Assembly: GCF_030406905.1 (NCBI RefSeq) | Contig: NZ_CP129137.1 | Span: 2,607,001 to 2,671,000 of the forward strand | Source of the DNA: Streptomyces sp. HUAS CB01 | GTDB taxonomy: Bacteria; Actinomycetota; Actinomycetes; Streptomycetales; Streptomycetaceae | Length of the DNA: 64,000 bases | Direction of reading: 5' to 3' | Part shown: piece after piece, positions 24,261-33,326 of the stretch | Layout of the letters: each line of letters opens with the position of its first letter | Position numbering within the stretch: the stretch's first letter is position 1 | Position numbers and translations under genes: made by a program | The notes under the pieces: generated by a model | Database searches by the model: none | The model's input: the letters and a program-made list of their open reading frames with translations, nothing else | What the model was told of the DNA's origin: nothing

Positions 24261-26189
24261 CTACTTGTTGACGACGGTCAGCGGCAGCAGCTTCTTGCCC
24301 GTCGGGCCGATCTGGATGTCGAGGTCGAGCTGAGGACAGACGCCGCAGTCGAAGCACGGCGTCCAGCGGCAGTCCTCGACCTCCGTCTCGTCCAGCGCGT
24401 CCTGCCAGTCCTCCCAGAGCCAGTCCTTGTCGAGACCGGAGTCCAGGTGGTCCCAGGGCAGGACCTCCTCGTAGGTGCGCTCGCGGGTCGTGTACCAGTC
24501 GACGTCCACGCCGAACTCGGGCAGCGTCTTCGCCGCGCACTCCATCCAGCGGTCGTAGGAGAAGTGCTCGCGCCAGCCGTCGAAGCGGCCGCCGTCCTCG
24601 TAGACGGCGCGGATGACGGCGGCGACGCGGCGGTCTCCGCGGGACAGCAGGCCCTCGACGATGCCGGGCTTGCCGTCGTGGTAGCGGAAGCCGATGGAGC
24701 GGCCGTACTTCTTGTCGCCGCGGATCTTGTCGCGGAGCTTCTCCAGCCGGGCGTCGGTCTCCTCGGCGGAGAGCTGCGGGGCCCACTGGAAGGGCGTGTG
24801 CGGCTTGGGCACGAAGCCGCCGATGGACACCGTGCACCGGATGTCGTTGGAGCCGGAGACCTCGCGGCCCTTGGCGATGACGTTGACCGCCATGTCGCCG
24901 ATCTGCAGCACGTCCTCGTCGGTCTCGGTGGGCAGGCCGCACATGAAGTACAGCTTCACCTGGCGCCAGCCGTTGCCGTAGGCGGTGGCGACCGTGCGGA
25001 TCAGGTCCTCCTCCGAGACCATCTTGTTGATGACCTTGCGCATGCGCTCGGAGCCGCCCTCGGGGGCGAAGGTGAGACCGGAGCGGCGGCCGTTGCGGGT
25101 CAGCTCGTTGGCCAGGTCGACGTTGAAGGCGTCGACACGGGTCGAGGGGAGGGACAGGCCGATCTTGTCCTCCTCGTACCGGTCCGCGAGGCCCTTGGCG
25201 ATGTCACCGATCTCGCTGTGGTCGGCGGAGGACAGCGACAGCAGGCCGACCTCCTCGAAGCCGGTCGCCTTGAGGCCCTTGTCGACCATCTCGCCGATGC
25301 CGGTGATGCTCCGCTCCCGCACGGGGCGCGTGATCATGCCCGCCTGGCAGAAGCGGCAGCCGCGGGTGCAGCCGCGGAAGATCTCGACGGACATGCGCTC
25401 GTGGACGGTCTCGGCGAGCGGGACGAGGGGCTGCTTGGGGTAGGGCCACTCGTCCAGGTCCATGACGGTGTGCTTGGACACGCGCCACGGCACGCCGGAC
25501 CTGTTGGGCACGACGCGGCCGATGCGGCCGTCGGGGAGGTACTCGACGTCGTAGAAGCCCGGGACGTAGACGCCGCCGGTCCTCGCGAGGCGGAACAGCA
25601 GTTCCTCGCGGCCGCCGGGGCGGCCCTCCGCCTTCCAGTCGCGGATGATGTCGGTGATCTGCAGGACGGCCTGCTCGCCGTCGCCGATGACCGCGCAGTC
25701 GATGAAGTCCGCGATCGGCTCGGGGTTGAAGGCCGCGTGCCCGCCGGCGAGGACGATCGGGTCGTCGATCGTGCGGTCCTTGGCCTCCAGCGGGATGCCG
25801 GAGAGGTCGAGGGCCGTGAGCATGTTGGTGTAGCCGAGCTCGGTGGAGAAGCTCAGGCCGAGGACGTCGAAGGCCTTCACCGGGCGGTGGCTGTCGACCG
25901 TGAACTGCGGGACGCCGTGCTCCCGCATCAGTTCCTCGAGGTCCGGCCAGACGCTGTAGGTGCGCTCGGCGAGGACGCCCTCGCGCTCGTTCAGTACCTC
26001 GTAGAGGATCATGACGCCCTGGTTGGGCAGTCCCACCTCGTAGGCGTCCGGGTACATCAGCGCCCAGCGCACGTCGCAGCTCTCCCACGGCTTGACCGTG
26101 GAGTTCAGCTCACCACCGACGTACTGGATGGGCTTCTGCACATGCGGGAGCAGAGCTTCGAGCTGTGGGAAGACCGACTCGGCAGACAT
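24261..26189 (-). CDS. B12-binding-domain radical SAM protein (TIGR03960 family)
   Basis: The 642-residue product starts at ATG 26189 with AAGG upstream. The upstream in-frame ATG at 26306 is rejected because it would overlap the neighbouring gene and lacks a ribosome binding site. The N-terminal half contains a cobalamin-binding-like domain (ALMYPDAYEVGLPNQG, FTVDSHRPVKAFDVLG, VLAGGHAAFNPEP, IGDGEQAV). The central radical SAM core has the cluster motif in GCTRGCRFCQAG. SLPSTRVDAF and GLTFAPEGGSERMR are conserved strands of the barrel. The C-terminus ends with CFDCGVCPQLD, possibly a second metal site. The exact reaction is not known to me. It is always near the TIGR03936 partner, here two genes downstream. 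Confidence 0.93.
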   Translation of the reverse strand: MSAESVFPQLEALLPHVQKPIQYVGGELNSTVKPWESCDVRWALMYPDAYEVGLPNQGVMILYEVLNEREGVLAERTYSVWPDLEELMREHGVPQFTVDSHRPVKAFDVLGLSFSTELGYTNMLTALDLSGIPLEAKDRTIDDPIVLAGGHAAFNPEPIADFIDCAVIGDGEQAVLQITDIIRDWKAEGRPGGREELLFRLARTGGVYVPGFYDVEYLPDGRIGRVVPNRSGVPWRVSKHTVMDLDEWPYPKQPLVPLAETVHERMSVEIFRGCTRGCRFCQAGMITRPVRERSITGIGEMVDKGLKATGFEEVGLLSLSSADHSEIGDIAKGLADRYEEDKIGLSLPSTRVDAFNVDLANELTRNGRRSGLTFAPEGGSERMRKVINKMVSEEDLIRTVATAYGNGWRQVKLYFMCGLPTETDEDVLQIGDMAVNVIAKGREVSGSNDIRCTVSIGGFVPKPHTPFQWAPQLSAEETDARLEKLRDKIRGDKKYGRSIGFRYHDGKPGIVEGLLSRGDRRVAAVIRAVYEDGGRFDGWREHFSYDRWMECAAKTLPEFGVDVDWYTTRERTYEEVLPWDHLDSGLDKDWLWEDWQDALDETEVEDCRWTPCFDCGVCPQLDLDIQIGPTGKKLLPLTVVNK

Positions 26190-26269
26190 CAGGAACCTTC
26201 GTGGACGGGCAGGGGCGACTCTCAAGCGTAACCCGATCGGAAGGGGGCCCCGGCCCGTCCGGGAGGCGG

Positions 26270-27970
26270 TCAGTCCTTGAGCGCCGAGCGGAGGCCGGGC
26301 CGACACGCCTCCCCCCAGACTTCCGGCAGTTCACGCTCACGGTCGGCTGCCGCGGCCTCCTCGCGTCCGAACAGCAGTCCCCAGGTGAAGGCGGACTCGC
26401 CGGCCGCGTGGGCCTGGACGGCGAGGTCCCGGAGTGTGTCGCGGGCGACGACGCTGTCCTGGTGGTCGCCGAGGACGGTCTGGACGGCCTTCATGCGCTT
26501 GGCGAACCTCTTGGCGGGTTTGCCGAGCGCGGGGGTGACGGCCTCGGCCGCGTACCGGGCGCGCTTGGCGGCCTTGCGGGCGTCGTGCATGGCGAGGTCT
26601 CGGTCGTGCCCGGCCGGGAGTCCGAGGGCGCGCTCGACGCGGGTGGCGAGCCGGTCGTAGTCCTTGAGCACGGCCTTGGGGAGGGCGACCGCGGGCTTGG
26701 AGGTGGCGGCGGGGAGCAGCGGCGGTGCGTCGAGGAGGGCGTCGAGGGTGTCGAGGAGGGCGAGGTAGCGGTCGGTGTCGAGCACGGCGACGGAGCGGCG
26801 GCGGGCGTCGGCGCGGTGGGCGGTGGCCCAGATGCGGAGCCTGCCGCGGACGGGGCCGAGGAGCAGTTGACGGGGCAGGGCGTCGATGCGGTCACGCAGC
26901 CGCTCGGCCATGACCTCCTGGTCGCGGGCGGCGCCCAGTTCGCCCGCCAGCCATTTCAGCTCTTCCCCGACCGGGTCGGTGGCGTTCCGGTCGATGATCT
27001 TCCGGAACGACTTGAAGGCGCTGCGCATACGGCGGGTGGCGACGCGCATCTGGTGCACGGCGTCGGGGAGGTCGCGGCGTACGGCGGGATCGAGGGCGAC
27101 AAGGGCGTCGCGCTGTTCGCGCAGGTAGGCGAGGACGTGCTCGCCGGCGTGCGCGGGCTCGAGCCGTGCTCCGCGGTGGCGGACGCTCCTGGCGGCCTCG
27201 GGAGCCTTGGGGGCGCGTTCGCTGCCGGCGGGGGCGAACGCGTCGGCGTGCCGGGAGGACGCCTGTTCCCCGGCGTGAGCGGCGGCGGTGTCCTGGTGAC
27301 CGGCCGTGGCGGTGGCGGCCTGCCGGGCGGCGGCCGACGCCGCTCCGGCGCCGGTGGCCGCGGCCGGGTCGGGCTCGGTCTCGGCGAGGGCCCTCGACAG
27401 CTTGGAGGGGGAGGCCGCGGGTGTGATGCCGGCCTTGCGGAGTCGCTTCTCGACGTGATCCAGGAGGGCGGGGTCGGCGTCGTCGGCGAGCTCGACCTCG
27501 ATCTCGGTCCATTCCGCGGTGCCGTTGCCGGCCGTCAGCCGTTCCGCGTGCACGGTGTCGAGGGAGAGCTCGGCGAGGAGCCGGCCCTGTCCGTCGACGA
27601 GGTGGCGCACGTCGCGGGAGGAGCGCAGGCGGACGACGGCGACGAGGGGGGTGCCCCGGGTACGGGAGCGCACGAGTCCGGCGAGGGTGCGCGGGAGCGA
27701 GTCGCCGAGAGGGGCGTGGATCTCCTCGCGGATGCCGGTGGCGACGGGGAATTTCAGGTGCCAGCCCTGGTCGTCGCCGCCCGTGCGGTGGCGCAGCGTG
27801 ATCTTGTCTGCGGCGAGGCGCAGGCCGGGGGTGTCGTAGTAGACGGCGTCGAGCTCCGTCACGCCCTTCTCGACGACGTCCGCGATCCCGGCTGCGCCGG
27901 TGAGGTCCGGGACCTCGGTGTCGGGTGTGGCTTCGTACTTCCGCTCGATCTCTCGCTTCGTCTCCGCCAT
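26270..27970 (-). CDS. CYTH-CHAD domain protein
   Basis: The 566-residue product starts at ATG 27970. Residues 1-220 form a CYTH (triphosphate tunnel) domain: EIERKYEA is the signature ExExK-like start, followed by YYDTPGLRLAADKITLRHR with the basic tunnel residues. A linker of about 80 residues rich in Ala, Gly and Thr follows. The C-terminal CHAD domain is helical and His/Arg-rich: DAVHQMRVATRRMRSAFK, HDARKAAKRARYAAE and LGDHQDSVVARD. CHAD domains bind inorganic polyphosphate and CYTH domains hydrolyse or bind triphosphates, so a role in polyphosphate handling is likely. It lies between the rodA terminator and the radical SAM gene. Confidence 0.92.
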   Translation of the reverse strand: MAETKREIERKYEATPDTEVPDLTGAAGIADVVEKGVTELDAVYYDTPGLRLAADKITLRHRTGGDDQGWHLKFPVATGIREEIHAPLGDSLPRTLAGLVRSRTRGTPLVAVVRLRSSRDVRHLVDGQGRLLAELSLDTVHAERLTAGNGTAEWTEIEVELADDADPALLDHVEKRLRKAGITPAASPSKLSRALAETEPDPAAATGAGAASAAARQAATATAGHQDTAAAHAGEQASSRHADAFAPAGSERAPKAPEAARSVRHRGARLEPAHAGEHVLAYLREQRDALVALDPAVRRDLPDAVHQMRVATRRMRSAFKSFRKIIDRNATDPVGEELKWLAGELGAARDQEVMAERLRDRIDALPRQLLLGPVRGRLRIWATAHRADARRRSVAVLDTDRYLALLDTLDALLDAPPLLPAATSKPAVALPKAVLKDYDRLATRVERALGLPAGHDRDLAMHDARKAAKRARYAAEAVTPALGKPAKRFAKRMKAVQTVLGDHQDSVVARDTLRDLAVQAHAAGESAFTWGLLFGREEAAAADRERELPEVWGEACRPGLRSALKD

Positions 27971-28008
27971 GAAGTGAATCTATCCGCCCTGTGTTCGTCT
28001 AGTCGCCC

Positions 28009-28039
28009 GGGCGGCCGTGCGTCGTACGTACGGCCGCCC
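28009..28039 (-). terminator. rodA terminator hairpin
   Basis: GGGCGGCCGT (28009-28018) pairs with ACGGCCGCCC (28030-28039) over an 11-nt loop, 42 bp beyond the rodA stop on the minus strand. Confidence 0.6.
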
Positions 28040-28081
28040 CGCCCGGACGCCACGGCGGAGGGAGGGAACGGGCGGATCGGA

Positions 28082-29281
28082 TCAGGCGGACATCGGGCGC
28101 TGCATCTTGATGGACTGCAGGAGTCCGACGGCCACCCACACCGCGAACATGGACGAGCCGCCGTAGGAGACGAACGGCAGCGGCAGTCCGGCCACGGGCA
28201 TGATGCCGAGGGTCATGCCGATGTTCTCGAAGGACTGGAACGCGAACCAGGCGATGATCCCGGCGGCGACGATCGTGCCGTACAGCTCGGTGGTGTCCCG
28301 GGCGATGCGGCAGGCGCGCCAGAGGACGACGCCGAGCAGGACGATGATGAGGCCCGCCCCGACGAAGCCGAGTTCCTCGCCCGCGACAGTGAAGACGAAG
28401 TCGGTCTGCTGTTCGGGCACGAACTGGCCGGTGGTCTGGGACCCCTTGAACAGGCCGGTGCCGATCAGCCCGCCGGAGCCGATGGCGATGCGCGCCTGGT
28501 TGGTGTTGTAGCCGACGCCCGCCGGGTCGAGTTCGGGGTTGGCGAAGGCCGCGAACCGGTTGATCTGGTACTCGTCGAGCAGGCCGAGCGCGGTGACGAG
28601 GACGGCGCCGCCGATGCCCGCGCCGATCAGCCCGAAGATCCAGCGGTTGGATGCGCCGGAGGCGAGGAGCACGCCCAGGACGATCACGACCATCACCATG
28701 ACCGAGCCGAGGTCGGGCATCAGCATCACGATGATCATGGGGAGGACCGCGAGGCCCAGCGACTTCGCGACCGTGCGGTGGTCGGGATGGAGCTGGTCGC
28801 CGGCGTCGACCTGGGTCGCCAGCAGTATCGCCATCCCCAGGATGATCGTGATCTTCACGAACTCGGAGGGCTGGAGGGAGAATCCCCCGCCGAGCACGAT
28901 CCAGGCGTGAGCGCCGTTGATGGTCGCGCCGAGCGGGGTGAGCACCAGCGCGACCAGCACCAGGGAGATGCCGTACAGCACGGGCACGGCACCGCGGAGG
29001 GTGCGGTGCCCGAGCCAGACGGTGCCGACCATCAGCGCGAGCCCGATGCCGGTGTTGAGCAGATGGCGCAGGAAGAAGTAGTACGGGTCGCCGTGGTTGA
29101 GCTCGGTGCGGTTGCGGGTCGCGGACCACACGAGCAGGGAGCCGAGCAGCGACAGGGCGAGCGCCGAGGCGAGCATCGGCCAGTCGAGCCGGCGGACGAT
29201 CGAGTCGCGGGCGAGCAGCTTGGCGAGGCCGCCGCGCTCCGGTGCGTAGCGCGAGACCGAGAAGCCATGGGGTCCGGCCAT
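28082..29281 (-). CDS. rodA: RodA/FtsW/SpoVE (SEDS) peptidoglycan glycosyltransferase
   Basis: The 399-residue polytopic membrane protein has about ten hydrophobic segments. SEDS-family motifs include GINGAHAWIVLGGGFSLQPSEF-like sequence around residues 125-145, DLGSVMVMV, GSQTTGQFVPEQQTDFVFTV, AGEELGFVGA and the C-terminal VAGLPLPFVSYGGSSM. RodA polymerises lipid II glycan chains in partnership with the class B PBP, and the pbp2 gene directly precedes it with only 3 bp between stop and start. In Streptomyces the gene is called sfr and acts with mreBCD in spore wall synthesis rather than in vegetative growth. It is the last gene of the mre operon, and a terminator hairpin follows. Confidence 0.95.
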   Translation of the reverse strand: MAGPHGFSVSRYAPERGGLAKLLARDSIVRRLDWPMLASALALSLLGSLLVWSATRNRTELNHGDPYYFFLRHLLNTGIGLALMVGTVWLGHRTLRGAVPVLYGISLVLVALVLTPLGATINGAHAWIVLGGGFSLQPSEFVKITIILGMAILLATQVDAGDQLHPDHRTVAKSLGLAVLPMIIVMLMPDLGSVMVMVVIVLGVLLASGASNRWIFGLIGAGIGGAVLVTALGLLDEYQINRFAAFANPELDPAGVGYNTNQARIAIGSGGLIGTGLFKGSQTTGQFVPEQQTDFVFTVAGEELGFVGAGLIIVLLGVVLWRACRIARDTTELYGTIVAAGIIAWFAFQSFENIGMTLGIMPVAGLPLPFVSYGGSSMFAVWVAVGLLQSIKMQRPMSA

Positions 29282-29284
29282 GTC

Positions 29285-31459
29285 TCAGTCCCTCCGTCCG
29301 GTGGCCGCGGGCGGCCCGGCGAGGGCGGTGTCCTCTTCCGGTTCTGGCTTGACGGGCACGTACGGCGTGATCTTCGGGGCGTCGATGGAGCCGTCGGGCT
29401 GGATCTTCGGCAGCGCCTTCTGGGGCTGCGGCAGCAGGGCCTTCTTGAGGTCCTGGTTGCCCTCCATGTCCAGTCCGTAGAGCGCGTTGTAGATGTTGCG
29501 CACGGCGGGACCGGAGGCGCCGGAACCGGTTCCACCCTGGGAGATGGTCATGACGATCGAGTAGTCCTTGGTGTACGTGGCGAACCAGGACGTCGTCTGC
29601 TTGCCGTGGACCTCGGCCGTACCGGTCTTGGCGTGCATCGGGATCTTGTCCTGCGGCCAGCCGCCGAACCGCCAGGCGGCGGTGCCTCGGGTGGCGACTC
29701 CCGCCAGTGCCTCGTTCATCAGCTTGCGGGTCTTGGGGTCCATCGGCAGCTTGCCGTGGGACTTGGGCTTGATCTCGCGGACGCTCTTGCCGTCGGCGCT
29801 GACGACCGCCTTGCCGACGGTCGGGTTCCACATGGTGCCGCCGTTGGAGATCGCCGCGTAGATGGTCGCCATCTGGATCGGGGTGACGAGTGTGTCGCCC
29901 TGGCCGATGGAGTAGTTGACGGAGTCACCGGCCCGCATGAGGTTGCCTTCCAGGCAGTTCTCGTACGAGAGCTGCTGGATGTAGTCGCCGCCCTTCTTGC
30001 CGACCTTGCACCAGTAGTCCTTGTTGGCCTCCCAGAACTTCTGCTTCCAGCGGCGGTCGGGGACGCGGCCGGTGACCTCGTTGGGCAGGTCGATGCCGGT
30101 CTCGGCGCCGAGACCGAACTGGTGGGCGGTCTTGTAGAACCAGTCCGCCGGGGTCTTCTTCGGCTTGAGGCCGCCGTCCTTCTTCCACTGCTGGTGGGAG
30201 AGGGCGTAGTAGACGGTGTCGCAGGAGACCTCGAGGGCCTGGCCGAGGGTGATGCTGCCGTGGCCCTGGGACTCGAAGTTCTTGAAGACCTGGTTGCCGA
30301 TGGAGTACGAGCTGGGGCAGGGGTAGCGGCCGTTGAAGTCGTAGCCGGCGTTGACCGCGGCGGTGGTCGGGATGACCTTGAAGATGGAGCCGGGGGCGGC
30401 CTGGCCCTGGATCGCCCGGTTCAGCAGGGGGAAGTTGGACTTCTTGCCGGTGAGCCGCGCGTAGTCCTTGGCGGAGATGCCACCGACCCAGGCGTTCGGG
30501 TCGTAGGTGGGGAGCGAGGCCATCGCGACGACGCGGCCGGTCTTGGCCTCCATGACGACGACGGCGCCCGAGTCGGCCTTGTAGTTGGTGCCGGTGTTGT
30601 CGTCGAAGACCTTGCGGGCTTCCTTCATGGCGTTGTTGAGCTCCCACTCGGCGACCGCCTGGACGCGGGCGTCGATGGAGGTGACCACGTTGGCGCCGGG
30701 CTCGGCCTTGTCGGCCTGGGCCAGGCCGATGACCCGGCCGAGGTTGTCCACCTCGTAGCGGGTGACGCCGGCCTTGCCGCGCAGGTCCTTGTCGTACGTG
30801 CGCTCGAGTCCGGAGCGGCCGACCTGGTCGGAACGCAGGAACGGCGAGTCGGTGTCCTTGGCCTTCTCGATCTCCTCGTCGGTGACGGGCGAGAGGTAGC
30901 CGAGGACCTGTGCGGTGTTGGCCTTGCCGGGCGCGACGTAGCGGCGTACGGCCATCGGCTCCGCGGTGATGCCGGGGAAGTCCTCGGCGCGTTCGCGGAT
31001 CTGGAGGGCCTGCTGGGTGGTGGCCTCGTCGGTGACGGGGATGGGCTGGTACGGGGAGCCGTTCCAGCACGGCTGGGGGGTCTTGGCGTCACACAGCCGG
31101 ACCTTGTCCATGACGTCCTTCGGCTTCATGCCGAGGACGCCCGCGAGCCGGGTGAGCACCCCCTTGCCGTCGTCCTTCATCTTCATCAGGTCGGTACGGG
31201 ACGCGGAGACGACGAGCCGGGTCTCGTTGTCGGCCAGGGGCACGCCCCTGGCGTCGAGGATCGAGCCGCGGACGGCGGGCTGGACGACCTGCTGGACGTG
31301 GTTGCTCTTGGCCTCGTTCGTGTACTCGTCGCCGTTGCGGATCTGGAGGTACCAGAGACGCCCGCCGAGCGTGGCGAACAGCGAGAAGACGAGGACCTGG
31401 ATGACGATGAGCCGGATCTGGACGCGGGGGGTCCGTCCGGTCTCGGGAATGTTGCTCAC
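29285..31459 (-). CDS. mrdA: Penicillin-binding protein 2 (class B transpeptidase)
   Basis: The 724-residue product starts at GTG 31459, 19 bp after the mreD stop, with GAGGGGG upstream; the frame extends upstream into mreD, but that is not plausible coding. A single N-terminal membrane anchor (IRLIVIQVLVFSLFATLGG) is followed by the PBP dimer domain and the transpeptidase domain. The active-site SxxK is in APGSIFKV near residue 358, the S-x-[DN] motif in VSCDTVYY and the KTG motif in HAKTGTAEV. The C-terminus is a Pro-rich tail. It crosslinks peptidoglycan outside the membrane as partner of RodA, whose gene follows at once. Confidence 0.95.
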   Translation of the reverse strand: MSNIPETGRTPRVQIRLIVIQVLVFSLFATLGGRLWYLQIRNGDEYTNEAKSNHVQQVVQPAVRGSILDARGVPLADNETRLVVSASRTDLMKMKDDGKGVLTRLAGVLGMKPKDVMDKVRLCDAKTPQPCWNGSPYQPIPVTDEATTQQALQIRERAEDFPGITAEPMAVRRYVAPGKANTAQVLGYLSPVTDEEIEKAKDTDSPFLRSDQVGRSGLERTYDKDLRGKAGVTRYEVDNLGRVIGLAQADKAEPGANVVTSIDARVQAVAEWELNNAMKEARKVFDDNTGTNYKADSGAVVVMEAKTGRVVAMASLPTYDPNAWVGGISAKDYARLTGKKSNFPLLNRAIQGQAAPGSIFKVIPTTAAVNAGYDFNGRYPCPSSYSIGNQVFKNFESQGHGSITLGQALEVSCDTVYYALSHQQWKKDGGLKPKKTPADWFYKTAHQFGLGAETGIDLPNEVTGRVPDRRWKQKFWEANKDYWCKVGKKGGDYIQQLSYENCLEGNLMRAGDSVNYSIGQGDTLVTPIQMATIYAAISNGGTMWNPTVGKAVVSADGKSVREIKPKSHGKLPMDPKTRKLMNEALAGVATRGTAAWRFGGWPQDKIPMHAKTGTAEVHGKQTTSWFATYTKDYSIVMTISQGGTGSGASGPAVRNIYNALYGLDMEGNQDLKKALLPQPQKALPKIQPDGSIDAPKITPYVPVKPEPEEDTALAGPPAATGRRD

Positions 31460-31478
31460 GCTGCCGATACCCCCTCGG

Positions 31479-32144
31479 TCACAGTCGCTTGACTCCCCGG
31501 ATGCGGCCGGCGCGGGAGGCCCGCGTCCTGGCCGCCTTGATCCGCAGCCCGCCGCGCTGGCGGCCGATGCGCAGTCCCGTGCCGGAGGAGGCCCAGCCGC
31601 TGGAGACGTCACCGGCGCCGCCCTGGGACTCGGCGAGCGGGTCGTTCTCGGCGCGTCTGGCGAGAGCCATGATCAGCGGCACGGTGAAGGGTGCGAGGAG
31701 CAGGTCGTACAGGGCCGCAGTGAACAGCAGCGAGCCGAGGCCGACATGGCGTGCCGCGGTGTCGCCGACGAGCGCGCCGACGCCCGCGTACAGCAGGGTC
31801 GAGAGGACGGCCGCCGCCACGACCACGAGCATCGGGCCGGTGGCGGAGGTCAGCCGGCCGTTCTCGGGCCGGGCGAGTCCGACGAGGTAGCCGATGACGC
31901 ACAGCACGAGTGCGTAGCGCCCGGCGGCGTGGTCGGCGGGCGGCGCGAGGTCGGCGAGGAGTCCCGCGCCGAAACCGATCAGTGCGCCGCTGGTGTGGCC
32001 GTAGACGAGGGCGAGGGCGACGACGGTGAGCAGGAGAAGGTCGGGTACGGCTCCGGGGAGCTGGAGCCGGGCGAGCACGGTGACCTGGACGACGAGCGCC
32101 ACCACGACGAGCGTCGTGGAGAGGAGCGTCCGGTTGAAGCGCAT
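31479..32144 (-). CDS. mreD: Rod shape-determining protein MreD
   Basis: The 221-residue product starts at ATG 32144, 18 bp after mreC. Residues 1-165 hold five or six hydrophobic helices, beginning with TLVVVALVVQVTVLARLQL. They include the GFGAGLLADLAPPADHAAGRYALV segment, whose Gly and Asp-Leu-Ala positions are typical of MreD. The C-terminal 55 residues are hydrophilic and basic (GLRIKAARTRASRAGRIRG), an extension often seen in Streptomyces MreD. It links the MreB filament to the wall synthesis complex in the membrane. Confidence 0.92.
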   Translation of the reverse strand: MRFNRTLLSTTLVVVALVVQVTVLARLQLPGAVPDLLLLTVVALALVYGHTSGALIGFGAGLLADLAPPADHAAGRYALVLCVIGYLVGLARPENGRLTSATGPMLVVVAAAVLSTLLYAGVGALVGDTAARHVGLGSLLFTAALYDLLLAPFTVPLIMALARRAENDPLAESQGGAGDVSSGWASSGTGLRIGRQRGGLRIKAARTRASRAGRIRGVKRL

Positions 32145-32162
32145 GGGGTTCAGCTCCTCCTG

Positions 32163-33185
32163 CTACTCGTCGTTGCGGCCGGTGACGGCCTCGGTGCTGT
32201 CGGCCTGGGGGGTTTCCCCGCCCTGGTCCCGGTCCTCCGTGCCCTGGCCCCGCGCCTGGGTGTCGCCGTCCGCGGAGGGAGTGACCGTGACGGTCACCGT
32301 CGGCGTGGGCGTGGGCGTCGGCTTCGGCCTGGGCGGCAGGACCATGTCGCGCGGGTCGGTGCGGGGCGCCTGGACGACGACGCCGACGATGTCGAGCTTG
32401 GTGAAGGCGGCGTACGGCCGCACGAAGATGTTGCGGGTCAGGGCGCCGCCGGAGGGGTCGACGCGGACGACCTCGCCCACCGGCACACCGGGCACGAACG
32501 GCTTGTCGGCCTGCGAGCCGAAGGTGACCAGCCGGTCGCCCTTGCGCACCTTCGCCTTGCCGTTGAGGAGCTGCACGGACAGCGGACGGTCGCCCTGGCC
32601 GGTGGCGAAGCCCAGCTCGTCGGTCCGCTCCATGCGGGTGCCGACCGTGAAGTCGGGGTCGTTGGCGAGGAGCACGGTCGCGGTGTTCGGGCCGACGGTG
32701 GTCACTCGGCCGACGAGGCCGTCGCCGTTGAGGACGGTCATGTCGCGCTCGATGCCGTCGGCGGAGCCCGCGTCGATGGTGACCGTCCAGGAGAAGCCCT
32801 GGGCCGCTCCTATGGCGATGACCTCGGCGCCCTTGATGCCGTACTGCCCGTTGGCCGCCTTCTTGAGCATGCTGTCGAGCTGGCGGACCCGGCTGCGGTT
32901 GCGGTCGTCGCTGCCGAGTCTGGCCTTGAGGGCGGCGTTCTCGCGCTCGAGGACGGAGATGCGGTCGTGCCGCTCGCCCGAGTCGCGAACCGCCCCTATG
33001 GCGTTGCCGACGGGATCGACGGCGGAGGCCACGCCGTTCTCGACCGGTCCGAAGACGGCGGCGGCGGCCTGCCGGGCGCCGTCGACGGGTGACTCCTCGC
33101 CGCCGCGGATGTCCACCGTGATCAGTGCGAACGCGATGGCGATCAGCAGGACCAGGAGCAGCCGGCTCTCTTTCGTGTCCCTCAC
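32163..33185 (-). CDS. mreC: Rod shape-determining protein MreC
   Basis: The 340-residue product starts at GTG 33185. It has one N-terminal membrane helix (LLLVLLIAIAFALITVDI), a coiled-coil segment (DRISVLERENAALKARLG), and the beta-barrel MreC domain containing GAAQGFSWTVTIDAGSADG and NGDGLVGRVTTVGPNTATV. The C-terminal 65 residues are low-complexity: an alternating Pro-Thr then Val-Thr tract (PTPTPTPTVTVTVTP) followed by an acidic Gln/Asp-rich end. MreC is extracytoplasmic and scaffolds PBP2 and RodA. A promoter candidate lies in the mreB-mreC gap. Confidence 0.95.
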   Translation of the reverse strand: MRDTKESRLLLVLLIAIAFALITVDIRGGEESPVDGARQAAAAVFGPVENGVASAVDPVGNAIGAVRDSGERHDRISVLERENAALKARLGSDDRNRSRVRQLDSMLKKAANGQYGIKGAEVIAIGAAQGFSWTVTIDAGSADGIERDMTVLNGDGLVGRVTTVGPNTATVLLANDPDFTVGTRMERTDELGFATGQGDRPLSVQLLNGKAKVRKGDRLVTFGSQADKPFVPGVPVGEVVRVDPSGGALTRNIFVRPYAAFTKLDIVGVVVQAPRTDPRDMVLPPRPKPTPTPTPTVTVTVTPSADGDTQARGQGTEDRDQGGETPQADSTEAVTGRNDE

Positions 33186-33264
33186 GTGCGGCGGCCGTGC
33201 CTTCCTCGTCGGAATGTGAATGCCGAGCTCTGTGCTGCGTGTTGTGTTCGTCGTGCCGTGTGTT

Positions 33265-33295
33265 GTTGTACGAACGACCGGCCGATCGGGACCAA
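33265..33295 (-). promoter_or_regulatory. Candidate promoter in the mreB-mreC gap
   Basis: On the minus strand TTGGTC (complement of 33290-33295) and TACAAC (complement of 33265-33270) are 19 bp apart. Two direct copies of CGGCCGATCG (33279-33288 and 33306-33315) flank the -35. It could give mreC-rodA transcription independent of mreB. Confidence 0.35.
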
Positions 33296-33326
33296 TGGAC
33301 CCGAACGGCCGATCGTGACCCCCGCG

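Noticed and set aside
26165..31492. 1775-codon open frame on the plus strand
   Set aside because: It lies antisense to the radical SAM, CYTH-CHAD, rodA and pbp2 genes and exists only because stops are rare at this GC content; its translation has no domain and mirrors the real genes.
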